NCBI RefSeq assembly: GCF_024508235.1
Contig: NZ_CP101943.1
Location: 1,709,112 to 1,773,111, forward strand
DNA from: Halococcus qingdaonensis
Lineage (GTDB): Archaea > Halobacteriota > Halobacteria > Halobacteriales > Halococcaceae
Reading direction: 5' to 3'
DNA length: 64,000 nucleotides
Shown in pieces: positions 52,649 through 61,944 of the stretch. The first letter of the stretch is position 1, and the number at the start of each line of letters is the position of its first letter. The position numbers and the translations under genes were made by a program. The notes beneath the pieces were generated by a model, which was not told where the DNA came from, searched no databases, and saw nothing but the letters and a program-made list of their open reading frames with translations.

Positions 52649-52726
52649 GACGAACGCGACGACGCCGGGGTGTAAAAATCGGTCGCCGGAAGCAAGCCAT
52701 TAGACCCCGCGGCGTGAGGTGGCGGT

Positions 52727-53821
52727 ATGGCGCTTCGTACACCACCACTGGGTGCGGCCCACGAGAGCCGCGACGCGAAAGTCACCGAGTTCGGCGGCTG
52801 GGAGATGCCCGTCGAGTTCGACTCGATCCGCACCGAACACGAGAGCGTCCGCGAGGGGGTCGGCAAGTTCGACGTCTCGCATATGGGTGAGATCGTCGTT
52901 TCGGGCCCCGACGCCGACGAACTGATGAACCGACTCACCAGCAACGACGTCCGCACGGTCGACGCCGGCACGGCACAGTACGCGGCGATCACCGATTCCG
53001 AGGGAGTGATCCTCGACGACACGATGCTGTACCGATTGCCCGAAAGTCGCGACGAGGAGTTCCTGTTCGTGCCGAACGCGGGCAACGACGTCGCGATGGA
53101 GGAGCGCTGGGAGTCCCACCGCGACGAGTGGAATCTCGACGCCACGGTCGAGAACCGCACCGAGGAGTACGCGATGATCGCGGTTCAGGGACCCGACTCC
53201 GCCGATCTCGTTGCCGAGGCGACCGGCGACGACGCGCTCGCGGAACTCCCGAACTTTGCGGCGATCGATACGACGATCGCCGGGAGCGAGGGATTGCTCG
53301 CGCGCACGGGCTACACCGGCGAGGACGGCTTCGAGGTGATCTTCCCGTCGGCGGACGCCGAGGCGGTCTGGGAGGCGTTCGACTGCCAGCCCTGTGGGCT
53401 CGGCGCGCGCGACACGCTGCGCATGGAGGCCGGCCTCCTGCTCGCCGGCCAGGACTTCGATAGCGAGGAGAACCCCCGGAACCCCTACGAGGCGGGCATC
53501 GGGTTCGCGGTCGACACCGACACCGAGTTCGTCGGTCGGGACGCGCTCGCCGCGGTCGAGGAATCGGGGCCCGACGAACGACTCGTCGGCTTCGAACTCG
53601 ACGAGCGCGCGGTGCCCCGCCACGGCTACGATATTCAAAGCAGCGACGGGGAGGCGATCGGCACGGTGACGAGCGGGACGATGGCCCCTACCCTCGGGGT
53701 GCCGATCGGACTCGGCTACGTCCCCGCCGACCACACCGAGCCGGGAACTGACATCGGCATCGTCGTCCGCGGCGAGGCGAAAGATGCACATATCACGGCG
53801 CTCCCGTTCTACGAACGATGA
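52727..53821 (+). CDS. gcvT: Glycine cleavage T protein (aminomethyltransferase)
   Basis: 364 residues. It moves the methylene from the aminomethyl-lipoyl arm of GcvH to tetrahydrofolate (or pterin) and releases ammonia. Motifs: [38 protein letters not shown] and [20 protein letters not shown]. The Asp in [12 protein letters not shown] is the catalytic site candidate. ATTAGACC lies about 28 nt before the ATG. gcvH begins inside its stop codon (ATGA). Confidence 0.95.
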   Translation: MALRTPPLGAAHESRDAKVTEFGGWEMPVEFDSIRTEHESVREGVGKFDVSHMGEIVVSGPDADELMNRLTSNDVRTVDAGTAQYAAITDSEGVILDDTMLYRLPESRDEEFLFVPNAGNDVAMEERWESHRDEWNLDATVENRTEEYAMIAVQGPDSADLVAEATGDDALAELPNFAAIDTTIAGSEGLLARTGYTGEDGFEVIFPSADAEAVWEAFDCQPCGLGARDTLRMEAGLLLAGQDFDSEENPRNPYEAGIGFAVDTDTEFVGRDALAAVEESGPDERLVGFELDERAVPRHGYDIQSSDGEAIGTVTSGTMAPTLGVPIGLGYVPADHTEPGTDIGIVVRGEAKDAHITALPFYER

Positions 53822-54201
53822 GCTTCGACGTTCCCGACGACCGCGGCTACATGGAGAGCCACGAATGGGCCAGCGAGGACGGCGGCACCGCACGGGTGGG
53901 GATCTCCGACTTCGCCCAGGACGAGCTCGGCGACATCGTCTTCGTCGAGTTCCCCGACGAAGGTGCAGAGATCGCCCACGACGAACAGCTCGGCGTCGTC
54001 GAATCGATCAAGGCCGTCTCCGATCTCTACTCGCCGGTGACGGGTACCGTGACGGCGACGAACGACGAACTGCTCGACGCGCCCGAACTGCTCAACGACG
54101 ACCCCTACGGTGAGGGCTGGCTCGTCGAGGTCGATCTCGCCGACGAGAGCGGTCTCGACGAACTGCTGAGCGCGGACGAGTACCGCGACCAGATCGAGTA
54201 A
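53818..54201 (+). CDS. gcvH: Glycine cleavage H protein (lipoyl carrier)
   Basis: 127 residues. The lipoyl lysine is Lys65 in [18 protein letters not shown]. The opening [34 protein letters not shown] is conserved in GcvH. It shuttles the aminomethyl group between P and T proteins and is charged with lipoate, probably by the split ligase at 9.9-10.9 kb. ATGA overlap with gcvT. Confidence 0.96.
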   Translation: MSFDVPDDRGYMESHEWASEDGGTARVGISDFAQDELGDIVFVEFPDEGAEIAHDEQLGVVESIKAVSDLYSPVTGTVTATNDELLDAPELLNDDPYGEGWLVEVDLADESGLDELLSADEYRDQIE

Positions 54202-54285
54202 CGCGTCACCGAGACCGACGGTCTGATATGGACCGCGACCCGACGCCCGGTATCGAATGTCCCCACATGACACGGGAGGGCGGCG

Positions 54286-55614
54286 ATGAGCGATACCGGC
54301 CGCGGAAGCCCGTTCGCGCCCCATACCGACGCCGAGACGGCAGCGATGTTGGACGCGATCGGCGTCGAGAGCGAGGAGGAGCTGTTCGACATTCCGGAGG
54401 AAGTTCGCTTCGACGGTGAGTTCGGCATCGCGCCGCGCAGCGAGCGCGAGATCCGCCGCGAGGTACAGCTCCACCTCGATCGCGACGACGACCTCACGGC
54501 GTTTCTCGGGCGCGGTCACTACGACCACTACGTCCCGTCGATGGTCGACCACCTCGCGGATCGGTCGGAGTTCCTCTCCTCGTACACGCAGTACCAGCCC
54601 GAGGTCGCACAGGGGTTCCTCCAGGCGCTGTTCGAGTACCAGTCGATGCTGGTCGAACTCACGGGGTTGGAGATCGCGAACTGCTCGATGTACGACGCCG
54701 CGAGCGCGCTCGGCGAGGCCGCGACCCTCGCGCTCCGGGCGCGCTCGGTCGACGGGACGCGCGTGCTGATCCCCGAACTGCTCGCCGATGGGCGGCGCGC
54801 GGTGCTCGAGAACTACCTCGCCGGCACCGAGGCGACGATCGAACGCTATCCGATGGAGGACGGCAACGCCGACCGCGAGGCGCTGGCCGACGCGCTCGAC
54901 GACGACTGTGCGATGGTGTACGCCGAGAACCCCACCGTGAGAGGCACCATCGAGGAAGGGCTGAGCGAGATCGGCGAGCTCGCAGACGAGCACGGCGCGC
55001 TGTTCTGTCTCGGGACGGACGGGATCGCGCTGTCGCTACTCGAAGAGCCCGCGAGCGTCGGGGCCGACGTGGTGGTCGGCGACGCGGCGCTCGGACTCGG
55101 TGCGAGCGGCGGGCTCGGGCTCGGCCTGTTCGCGACACACGAGGATTTCCTCCGGCAGGTGCCGGGGCGACTTGTCGGCGTGGGCGAGGACAGCGACGGG
55201 AACCGGGCGTACACGCTCACTCTCCAGACCAGGGAACAGCACATCCGCCGCGAGCGCGCGACGTCCAACATCTGTACGAACCAGGCGTGGGTCGCGCTCA
55301 GAGCCGCGATGCACGCCGCGTGGCTCGGTGCCGACGGGCTCGTCGGGCTCGCCGAGGACTGCGTGACGAACGCGCGCGATCTCGCCGACCGGCTCGACGA
55401 CGTCGACGGCGTCGAAGCGCCGGCCCACGATCGCCACCACTTCCGTGAGTTCGCCGTTCGGACCGACCGGCCGGCAGAAGACGCGCGCGAGGCGCTCGAA
55501 AACGAGGGGTTCGCCGTGCACGCGATCGACGACGACCTCCTGCAGTTCTGTGTCACGGAGACGAACGCCGGGGAGATCGAGGATCTCGTCGCGGCCGTCG
55601 AGGTGGTCGCATGA
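54286..55614 (+). CDS. gcvPA: Glycine dehydrogenase (decarboxylating) subunit 1
   Basis: 442 residues, the N-terminal half of the P protein in its two-subunit archaeal form. Motifs include [34 protein letters not shown] (read YTQYQPE...), and [28 protein letters not shown]. The PLP lysine lies in the partner subunit, as expected. A GGAGGGCGG-like Shine-Dalgarno precedes ATG 54286; the gap to gcvH is 84 bp. Confidence 0.94.
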   Translation: MSDTGRGSPFAPHTDAETAAMLDAIGVESEEELFDIPEEVRFDGEFGIAPRSEREIRREVQLHLDRDDDLTAFLGRGHYDHYVPSMVDHLADRSEFLSSYTQYQPEVAQGFLQALFEYQSMLVELTGLEIANCSMYDAASALGEAATLALRARSVDGTRVLIPELLADGRRAVLENYLAGTEATIERYPMEDGNADREALADALDDDCAMVYAENPTVRGTIEEGLSEIGELADEHGALFCLGTDGIALSLLEEPASVGADVVVGDAALGLGASGGLGLGLFATHEDFLRQVPGRLVGVGEDSDGNRAYTLTLQTREQHIRRERATSNICTNQAWVALRAAMHAAWLGADGLVGLAEDCVTNARDLADRLDDVDGVEAPAHDRHHFREFAVRTDRPAEDAREALENEGFAVHAIDDDLLQFCVTETNAGEIEDLVAAVEVVA

Positions 55615-55672
55615 AACACGGTCGGACGCTCCGCGTCCTCCCTGCCTCATGCTCACCACGGAGGAGGTTCGC

Positions 55673-57100
55673 ATGAGATACGATCAGGCCACGTGGACGC
55701 GCGAGGACGGCGACGAGACCCCGGACACCTACGAACCGCTGCTCGCCGAGAAGCGCTCGACGGCGGTCGCGGTCGACGACTCGCCGTTGCCCGACGATCT
55801 CACTCGGGAGACGGTCGAGCTGCCGGACCCCGCGGAGCCGGAGCTCGCCCGCCACTACACGCGCCTCTCGCAGATGAACTACGGCGTCGAGAGCGGGCCG
55901 TTCCCGCTCGGCAGCTGTACGATGAAGTACAACCCGAAGTTCACCGAGGACGTGGCGGCGCTGCCGGGGGCCGGAACCCACCCCGCGCGCTCGGCGGCGA
56001 GCACGCAAGGGACGCTCGAACTCCGTCATCACCTCCAGACGTATCTCGCGCGCATCGGCGGGATGGACAGTGTCACCCTCCAGCCGCCCGCCGGGGCCGC
56101 CGGCGAGTTCACGGGGATCCTGGTCGCGAAGACCTACCACGAAGAACACGGCAACGATCGAAACGAGATCATCGTTCCCGAGAGCGCTCACGGGACGAAC
56201 TTCGCCAGCGCGGCGCTCGCGGGCTACGACGTCGTCTCGCTGCCGAGCGCCGAGGACGGCCGCGTCGACGTCGACGCGCTCGAAGCGGCAGTGAGTGACG
56301 ACACGGCGGCGCTGATGCTCACCAACCCCAACACGCTCGGCCTGTTCGAGCGCGACATCGAGGAGATCGCCGAGATCGTCCACGGGGCGGGCGGGCTGCT
56401 CTACTACGACGGCGCGAACCTCAACGCGCTCTTGGGTCGTGCACGACCCGGCGACATGGGCTTCGACGTGATGCACTACAACGTCCACAAGACGTTCGCG
56501 ACGCCTCACGGTGGCGGCGGCCCCGGCGCTGGACCGGTCGGCGTCGTCGAGGAGCTCGCACCCTATCTCCCGTCACCGCAGATCGAGGAGCGCGACGGCG
56601 AGTACGAACAGGTCGAGCCGGAGCACTCGATCGGCAAGGTCCACGGGTTCGCGGGCAACTGGCTCGTGCTGCTCAAGACCTACGCCTACATCGCCAGACT
56701 CGGCGACAGCGGGCTCGAAGATACGAGCGCGAAAGCGGTGCTGAACGCGAACTACCTCGCCAGTCAGATCGAGTACGAGATCCCGTTCTCGCCGTTCCAC
56801 CACGAGTTCGTCGCGAGCGCCGACCGCGACGCGGCTGACGTCGCCAAACGAATGCTCGATTACGGCGTCCATCCGCCGACGACGAAGTGGCCCGAGATCG
56901 TCGACGAGGCGCTGATGACCGAACCGACCGAGGCCGAGACCAAAGCGGCGCTCGATCAGCTCGCGCGCGCGTTCAACAACGCGGCCGACGATGGCGACGA
57001 AGCACTCGAAACCGCGCCCGAACGGACCGCAGCGGGGCGCATCGATCAGGCCGATGCCGCACGGAACCCGCGGCTGTCCTGGCAGACGCTCGACGACTGA
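55673..57100 (+). CDS. gcvPB: Glycine dehydrogenase (decarboxylating) subunit 2
   Basis: 475 residues, C-terminal half of P protein. Decarboxylates glycine and passes the aminomethyl group to GcvH. The PLP lysine is Lys273 in NVHKTFATPHGGGGPGAGP. GPFPLGSCTMKYNPK and LYYDGANLNALLG are further conserved blocks. The start follows a strong Shine-Dalgarno GGAGGAGG at 7-nt spacing, so ATG 55673 is favoured over an upstream one. It is the last of the four gcv genes. Confidence 0.95.
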   Translation: MRYDQATWTREDGDETPDTYEPLLAEKRSTAVAVDDSPLPDDLTRETVELPDPAEPELARHYTRLSQMNYGVESGPFPLGSCTMKYNPKFTEDVAALPGAGTHPARSAASTQGTLELRHHLQTYLARIGGMDSVTLQPPAGAAGEFTGILVAKTYHEEHGNDRNEIIVPESAHGTNFASAALAGYDVVSLPSAEDGRVDVDALEAAVSDDTAALMLTNPNTLGLFERDIEEIAEIVHGAGGLLYYDGANLNALLGRARPGDMGFDVMHYNVHKTFATPHGGGGPGAGPVGVVEELAPYLPSPQIEERDGEYEQVEPEHSIGKVHGFAGNWLVLLKTYAYIARLGDSGLEDTSAKAVLNANYLASQIEYEIPFSPFHHEFVASADRDAADVAKRMLDYGVHPPTTKWPEIVDEALMTEPTEAETKAALDQLARAFNNAADDGDEALETAPERTAAGRIDQADAARNPRLSWQTLDD

Positions 57101-57138
57101 TTCACAACACGACCACCGTTATCGCACCGCGTTGCTAA

Positions 57139-57148
57139 GGTTTAGTAG
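57139..57148 (+). promoter_or_regulatory. TATA-like box before nikR
   Basis: GGTTTAGTAG, 23-32 nt before ATG 57171, leaderless spacing. Confidence 0.45.
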
Positions 57149-57170
57149 TGCAGCCGACGTGGGTTGACAT

Positions 57171-57602
57171 ATGACCGTCGTCAGCGTTTCGATGCCCGAG
57201 GAGTTACTGAACCGGATCGACGAGTTCGCCGACGATCACGGCTACACCGGGCGCAGCGAGGTGGTTCGTGACGCCGCACGCGACCTCCTCGGCGAGTTCG
57301 AGGACGCCCGGCTGGAGGATCGCGAACTCATGGGCGTCGTCACGGTGTTGTTCAACTACGAGACCACGAGCGTCGAGGAGCGGTTGATGGGGTTGCGCCA
57401 CGAACACGAGGGGCTCGTCGCCGCGAACTTCCACAGCCACGTCGGCAACCGCTACTGCATGGAACTGTTCATCCTCGACGGCTCGCTGGAGTCGATTTCG
57501 GCGTTCGTCGGGCAGATCCGGGCGACGAAGAACACCCTCACCGTCGACTATTCGGTGATGCCGGTCGACGACTTCGCCGGTCCGCTCGCCGATAGCGGAT
57601 AA
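57171..57602 (+). CDS. nikR: NikR-type nickel-responsive regulator
   Basis: 143 residues. Ribbon-helix-helix domain at 1-45 ([37 protein letters not shown]). The nickel-binding ACT-like domain carries His77, His88, His90 and Cys96 (HEHE ... [13 protein letters not shown]), which align with the four Ni ligands of E. coli NikR. It represses nickel uptake genes when Ni is high. No nickel transporter is adjacent. Confidence 0.92.
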   Translation: MTVVSVSMPEELLNRIDEFADDHGYTGRSEVVRDAARDLLGEFEDARLEDRELMGVVTVLFNYETTSVEERLMGLRHEHEGLVAANFHSHVGNRYCMELFILDGSLESISAFVGQIRATKNTLTVDYSVMPVDDFAGPLADSG

Positions 57603-57687
57603 GAACGATCGGGCGTTCGTCCGGCGGAACGATATCTTCGGTGATAGCTAGATAGATTTATGTGCTCGTATCACAAAGGGATACTGT

Positions 57688-57879
57688 ATGGCAGCGTGTC
57701 CACTCTGTGGCGCGGGCGTCTCCGAGGAACGACCCCGCCACTGCGTCACCCTCGAAATCGAGGACACGACGCGGTCGACGAAGCAGTTCATGGGCGACGA
57801 AGCCGATATCAAACGCTACTGCGTCGATCGGCAGGTCTGTCCCGACTGCTGGGACGATCTGCGCACGAAACTCTCGTAG
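57688..57879 (+). CDS. 63-residue zinc-binding protein
   Basis: CPLCG at residues 4-8 and CPDC at 51-54 with HC/YC in between (PRHCVTLEIED, KRYCVDRQ). A small zinc ribbon with an inserted loop, known to me as a haloarchaeal family without function (DUF7837 by memory). GATTTATG is about 33 nt upstream. Confidence 0.65.
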   Translation: MAACPLCGAGVSEERPRHCVTLEIEDTTRSTKQFMGDEADIKRYCVDRQVCPDCWDDLRTKLS

Positions 57880-58153
57880 CCGTTCTTTTCGACATCGATC
57901 CGCGCCCTCGACAGCTGCGTGCGAGCACCGAGACGCGTTTCTCGATGGTCCGGCACCGAATGCGCTAGCAACTGGCAACAACGATAATACGACTTCCCCT
58001 AAAAGCCGGTACCATGACTGCTAAGCATCATGAACCACCGAATCGAAAAATGTGATTGGATTTAAGGGTTGTCCGATGAGATAAGATTTTTATAATTTCT
58101 GTAGGATATATTTGAAAATATTCATATTCTCGGCATGCGTGGGTGTAACTGTC
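57880..58153. other. AT-rich flank of the CHAT locus
   Basis: 274 bp without gene. From about 58040 to 58130 the sequence is strikingly AT-rich (e.g. TAAGATTTTTATAATTTC) compared with the GC-rich chromosome, suggestive of acquired DNA. A palindrome ATATTT-ga-AAATAT (58108-58121) lies ~33 bp before the small peptide gene and overlaps its likely TATA region. Confidence 0.55.
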
Positions 58154-58285
58154 ATGTCCGATGACCCACTGCGGACGTACCTGTACCGCCACCCGAAAAC
58201 GCTCGCCGCGCTGTTCAGCCTGACCGTGCTGCTGTCACAGATGGGGGCTGTGGCCGCCAATCATACTGGAATAGTTGGTCCCTAA
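58154..58285 (+). CDS. 43-residue single-helix membrane peptide
   Basis: Reads MSDDPLRTYLYRHPKTLAAL, then a hydrophobic helix (LFSLTVLLSQMGAVAA) and a short exported-looking tail NHTGIVGP. The shape is that of a haloarchaeal peptide family (DUF7503 by memory). Its stop codon is 1 bp from the stop of the convergent CHAT gene. The function is unknown; a membrane partner, inhibitor or effector of the CHAT protein is one hypothesis. Confidence 0.65.
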   Translation: MSDDPLRTYLYRHPKTLAALFSLTVLLSQMGAVAANHTGIVGP

Positions 58286-58286
58286 G

Positions 58287-60359
58287 TTACACGGATTCGA
58301 CGTCAATGCTCCGGCTCCAGTTCAGTTTCTCTCGTACTATCACAGGAATGTCTTCGAGCGACAGAAATTCGACGAGTTCTTCTTCGGAAACGTCGAAAGA
58401 CCCCACGTCACCGGACGAAATATAATGATCCGTGTTGTCACCGATTTCCGGTCGGACAGCGGTTCCAATACCGTCCCAGGATGTGAGAAACGTCTTGTAT
58501 GTTGCCTCGAATGAGTCATCATCTCGCTCGATTTCACACAGATTGGGCTGTAGATGAGCAGCCTGCGCGATCGCTATCTCGCCATCCCCTACAACGAGAT
58601 ATTCGCCACCCATGATGCTCTCGCTACGTGCGATTTCGAGCGCAGAACCAAGTGGAAACCCGGTGTTGAGCAGGCGCGCGAGCGCCGTACCCATCTTAAC
58701 ACCCTCGCTGTTCAAAATGTCCGAGAGGGTGACGATCCCGCCGATGGCCCCGCCCTCGATCAGCGCCATCCCCTGACGATATGACTGGCAAGCATTGAGC
58801 AGGAAGGCGTCCACACCGACCGAGTCGAGCTGCCGGGCGTCGAGACGGCCGTCCGCACACGCGAACCCCTCGTCGTCGACGTGGCCGATGTAGTGCAGGA
58901 AATCCGTCCGGGCGGCGAGCACGTCCGCCAGCTCGTCGGTGGTGAGATCGTGGGCGACGGTCACGTCGAAGGGCAGGTCCGCGCGCTCGCCGTAGCTCGC
59001 CTCGACGGCGCGTTCGTCAGCCATCGCCGCATCGTTGCAGACGACCGTGATCTCGATGTCACCCTCGGCGGGTGTGCGCTCCAACCGATTGTGATAGGCC
59101 GCCAGCGACGCCTTGCTCGCCCCCAGTGGCGTCCCCTCACCGATCCACGTCTGCTCCAGCGAATCGGCCGGCTCGGGTCGCACGAACGGCTCCTCGATAT
59201 CGATGTCGGCCGGCTCGTCGAGGAACTGACCGCCCTCGTCGGTCGCTCTCTCGACAGCGGACGCCATCTCCCCCGGGCCGGTCGCCGGAGTCAGCGACCG
59301 AACGACGGCGAGGTCGGCGACGACGAACGACAGGTGCTCGATGCTGTCGGCCGTCGCCGCGACGTTCGCGGTGAGCTTCCAGGTCGGCACGTGCTCGGCG
59401 ATCGTCCGGTAGGGGATCGAGAGATACGTTTCGAGCTGGGCCGCCAGCGGTTGCTCGTAGAGCGTCGGGAAATCGAGTCCTAGCTTGCCCTCCAGCACCC
59501 GTCGTTCGTGAAGATCGACCGGATACAGCCCCTCGGTCCGAGTGAGACAGTCCATGAAGAACGCTTGTTTGAGCGTCCGTGCGACCGTTCGCTCGAACCC
59601 CTGCGGGCCGGCGAGCGACTGCTCGAACCCGCGATCAGTCCGTAACAGCGGTTCGATACCTGGCTCGATCGTCGCACCCAGATAGTACGAAAGCGGCGCG
59701 GCCACGTATATCGATTCGTACTCCGGCGGCACCTCGATGGTCACACCCGTCTCGGGCGGTTCCAGCCCCGCCAGCTCCAAGGAGTCTGCCAACTCGATTG
59801 TTGGCGGATGACCACGAAGGGTCGGATACGACCGCTCGGGCGTCGTCGTCTTCAGTGCCGACCCGAGCGTCGAGATCGCCTCCATCATCGCCTCGGGCTC
59901 AGCGGGCGTCCGCACCGTCGCCGCCGGCTGCTCGTGGTGTGAACGTGCGCCGACCAGCACCTCGCGCTCGCCGCCGAACTCGATCGCCATTCCCTCGGTA
60001 TCGGCGGTAATATCGAGCGCGGCTTCCACGCGGAAATAGAGCTTCACCGGTGCGCTCACTTCGATAATGTACGCTTCGCTCGGGAGTTGCTCCTCCGCGT
60101 GATGCTCGGCGCGGGCGACGACCGTGCCCCGCTCGTCACGGACGTGGATCGAGACGACGCTCGGCAGTCCGATCCCGTCGGTCCGGATCGACACCGCGCT
60201 CTCGACCGGAAACAGAAATCGCGATGGCTCGACTGCCGTCGGCCGTGTGGGGCCCGTCGAGAGCACGTATCGATGGCGTTCTATCGGGTCGACGACCGCC
60301 AATCCGTCCTCCGTCCGCTCGAACGTGGGCCGCGTCGCCGCGCCCGATCGATCCGTCAT
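58287..60359 (-). CDS. CHAT-domain (caspase-like) protein
   Basis: 690 residues. The C-terminal half is a CHAT peptidase: His493 in FLHYIGHVDDEGFAC and Cys524 in VDAFLLNACQSYRQG form the dyad; ALIEGGAIGGIVTL follows. The N-terminal ~350 residues lack known motifs and are acidic with beta-rich segments (GLPSVVSIHVRDERGTVV). No membrane helix. CHAT proteins act in programmed cell death and type III CRISPR-linked immunity in bacteria; no CRISPR is here. Haloarchaeal relatives are of unknown function. Start ATG 60359. Confidence 0.85.
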   Translation of the reverse strand: MTDRSGAATRPTFERTEDGLAVVDPIERHRYVLSTGPTRPTAVEPSRFLFPVESAVSIRTDGIGLPSVVSIHVRDERGTVVARAEHHAEEQLPSEAYIIEVSAPVKLYFRVEAALDITADTEGMAIEFGGEREVLVGARSHHEQPAATVRTPAEPEAMMEAISTLGSALKTTTPERSYPTLRGHPPTIELADSLELAGLEPPETGVTIEVPPEYESIYVAAPLSYYLGATIEPGIEPLLRTDRGFEQSLAGPQGFERTVARTLKQAFFMDCLTRTEGLYPVDLHERRVLEGKLGLDFPTLYEQPLAAQLETYLSIPYRTIAEHVPTWKLTANVAATADSIEHLSFVVADLAVVRSLTPATGPGEMASAVERATDEGGQFLDEPADIDIEEPFVRPEPADSLEQTWIGEGTPLGASKASLAAYHNRLERTPAEGDIEITVVCNDAAMADERAVEASYGERADLPFDVTVAHDLTTDELADVLAARTDFLHYIGHVDDEGFACADGRLDARQLDSVGVDAFLLNACQSYRQGMALIEGGAIGGIVTLSDILNSEGVKMGTALARLLNTGFPLGSALEIARSESIMGGEYLVVGDGEIAIAQAAHLQPNLCEIERDDDSFEATYKTFLTSWDGIGTAVRPEIGDNTDHYISSGDVGSFDVSEEELVEFLSLEDIPVIVREKLNWSRSIDVESV

Positions 60360-60425
60360 CTTATCGGTTCATCCCGTGGCTATGGGCAGTCGTCGCGACA
60401 GCAAAAGCGTGTGGGCGTCGATCGG

Positions 60426-60596
60426 CTACGCCGACGCGCTGGAGTCGACGTCCTCGCCGATGGTGACGAACCCGTAGTCACAGTCGGGACAGCGCCATTT
60501 CGTCTTCTCGCCGAGATGCATCATCGTGCTCGCCGCGCGGTAGAACACCCGTTCGTCGTCACACACCGGACAGTACTGTTCGCGTTCGAGGCTCAT
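60426..60596 (-). CDS. 56-residue zinc-ribbon protein
   Basis: MSLEREQYCPVCDDERVF ... WRCPDCDYGF: two CPxC knuckles form a zinc beta-ribbon. Small haloarchaeal family (DUF7838 by memory). ATG 60596; stop 60426-60428. Not long enough to be obvious without close reading. It ends 66 bp from the CHAT gene start, on the same strand. Confidence 0.65.
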   Translation of the reverse strand: MSLEREQYCPVCDDERVFYRAASTMMHLGEKTKWRCPDCDYGFVTIGEDVDSSASA

Positions 60597-60646
60597 ACCG
60601 TCGCATCACGGTCGGCGGCCCTCAATCTACTGGTTTCGTGATCGCC

Positions 60647-60787
60647 CTATTCGAGCGACATCGCTCGGTTCTGGAAACTGCCGCCACAGGAACACGCGCC
60701 CGGATGTGTCGTTCGCTCGACGATCTTCCCACACTGGAGGCACTCGTATGTCGACTCGCGTGTGGACTCCTCGACGACATCGTACAT
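60647..60787 (-). CDS. 46-residue rubrerythrin-like zinc protein
   Basis: YECLQCGKIVERTTHPGACSCGG has two CxxC-type pairs (CLQCG, CSCGG) as in rubredoxin/rubrerythrin-like knuckles; DUF7129 type by memory. ATG at 60787 is 17 nt downstream of the palindromic promoter at 60804-60824, as expected for a leaderless transcript. Confidence 0.65.
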   Translation of the reverse strand: MYDVVEESTRESTYECLQCGKIVERTTHPGACSCGGSFQNRAMSLE

Positions 60788-60803
60788 ATACAGCCGTAGA
60801 CAG

Positions 60804-60824
60804 TCAGTATTAATAATACTTATG
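60804..60824 (-). promoter_or_regulatory. Promoter palindrome shared with the gdh upstream region
   Basis: CAGTATTAATAATACTTATG (plus one base on the plus strand). It contains the perfect inverted repeat AGTATT-aat-AATACT (60806-60820) and a TATA core reading TTATTAATAC on the minus strand, 17 nt before the 46-residue gene. Nearly identical to 42306-42326. Confidence 0.6.
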
Positions 60825-60922
60825 CAACTATGGTATATAACCACTAGGCCCCATGCGGACGCGATAAGGGTTCGTATGTATGCCACAGACTGGACGCCCA
60901 CCGGTGAGCGGCCGATGGAGGA

Positions 60923-61735
60923 TTACTCGTTCTCACCGACGGTCATGCCCGGGTGGAGCCGGGCGAGATCAGGGTGTTCGCCCAGTGGGATCGCGGCATC
61001 GCGGTAGTCGTCGTAGACCGCCTCGGCCCACTCGCGGGCAGCGGGCGCGTCGGTATCGGCGTACGTTCGCAACAGCCCGGTGTCGTCGTCGTAGCTACCC
61101 ACACCGACGCGCTCGGCACAGAGCGTCAGTCCGAACGGCAGATCGTCGTGGACAAGGATCGAGAAGTTGCCGCTGGCGAACGTCCGCTCGGCGCGCTCGG
61201 GGTTCGTTTCGAGCAGCTCCGCGACGACGCTCGTCGGGAAGACGACTTCGGTCGTCATCCCGCCGACGATGCGCTCGTGGAGAGCGTCGATATGCAGCGG
61301 GTTGATGATCGCCGGATCGAGCCCGCGGAGTTCGTCGGTCGCGTCGACGAGCGTCATGAACCGCTCGACCGGCCGGTACGGGTTGCCGGGCGCGGCGGTC
61401 GTCACGGTCGCGTCGGCGAACGCCGCCGCGTCGAAGGCGACGTCGTGGGCGTCGGCGGCGGCCAGCACTGGCGCGAGCTCCCACGCCGTCTCGACGGTTG
61501 CCGTGAACGACGCGACCTCGCGGGCGCACGCCCGTCCCAGCGGCGTGAGCACGAACGCACCCGCCTCGCGCTCGATGAGACCGTGCTCGCGGAGCGAGCG
61601 CGTGAGACGGTGGACCGTCGATTTCGAGACCTCGAGCTCCGCTTCGAGGTCGCGCCGATCCATCGATTCGGCGTCCTGCAACGCCGCGAGCACCGGCGCA
61701 CGCCTGATCAGTTCGACGAGGCGCTCGGTGTCCAT
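60923..61735 (-). CDS. FilR1-like winged-helix transcriptional regulator
   Basis: 270 residues. N-terminal wHTH: LIRRAPVLAALQDAESMDRRDLEAELEVSKSTVHRLTRSLREHGLIEREAGAFVLTPLGRACA. The C-terminal part resembles the DUF1724/FilR1 sensor, e.g. PERAERTFASGNFSILVHDDLPFGLTL. It is likely a repressor with a small-molecule or signal-binding domain. An inverted repeat sits between its TATA box and start codon. Confidence 0.82.
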   Translation of the reverse strand: MDTERLVELIRRAPVLAALQDAESMDRRDLEAELEVSKSTVHRLTRSLREHGLIEREAGAFVLTPLGRACAREVASFTATVETAWELAPVLAAADAHDVAFDAAAFADATVTTAAPGNPYRPVERFMTLVDATDELRGLDPAIINPLHIDALHERIVGGMTTEVVFPTSVVAELLETNPERAERTFASGNFSILVHDDLPFGLTLCAERVGVGSYDDDTGLLRTYADTDAPAAREWAEAVYDDYRDAAIPLGEHPDLARLHPGMTVGENE

Positions 61736-61742
61736 CGTTCAT

Positions 61743-61771
61743 ATGTCATTGTTCGACATGGGTAATAAACG
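61743..61771 (-). promoter_or_regulatory. Promoter and operator candidate of the FilR1-like gene
   Basis: TATA box CGTTTATTACC on the minus strand (61761-61771) and, just downstream of it, inverted repeat ATGTC-N7-GACAT (61743-61759) ending 7 nt before the start codon. The location suits autorepression. Confidence 0.5.
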
Positions 61772-61831
61772 TATCTCCGGAAGTGGGCCGATCGAACCGC
61801 TCTCCCCAGACTGCCGACGCGAAAGGAAGAT

Positions 61832-61847
61832 TTGGCGTGCGCCAAAC
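61832..61847. promoter_or_regulatory. Perfect palindrome TTTGGCGTGCGCCAAA
   Basis: 7+2+7 perfect dyad 98 bp upstream of the small YeiH partner gene and overlapping a possible TATA (AGATTTGGCG). Probably the operator for the exporter operon. Confidence 0.55.
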
Positions 61848-61944
61848 GAAGGGCTATGATTGCCATCGCCGGACGGACAAGCAAGATGCGACGTATCGAT
61901 CGAACGCGTCGAAACGGGATCGACCGCGACGAACGGGGAAGCCG

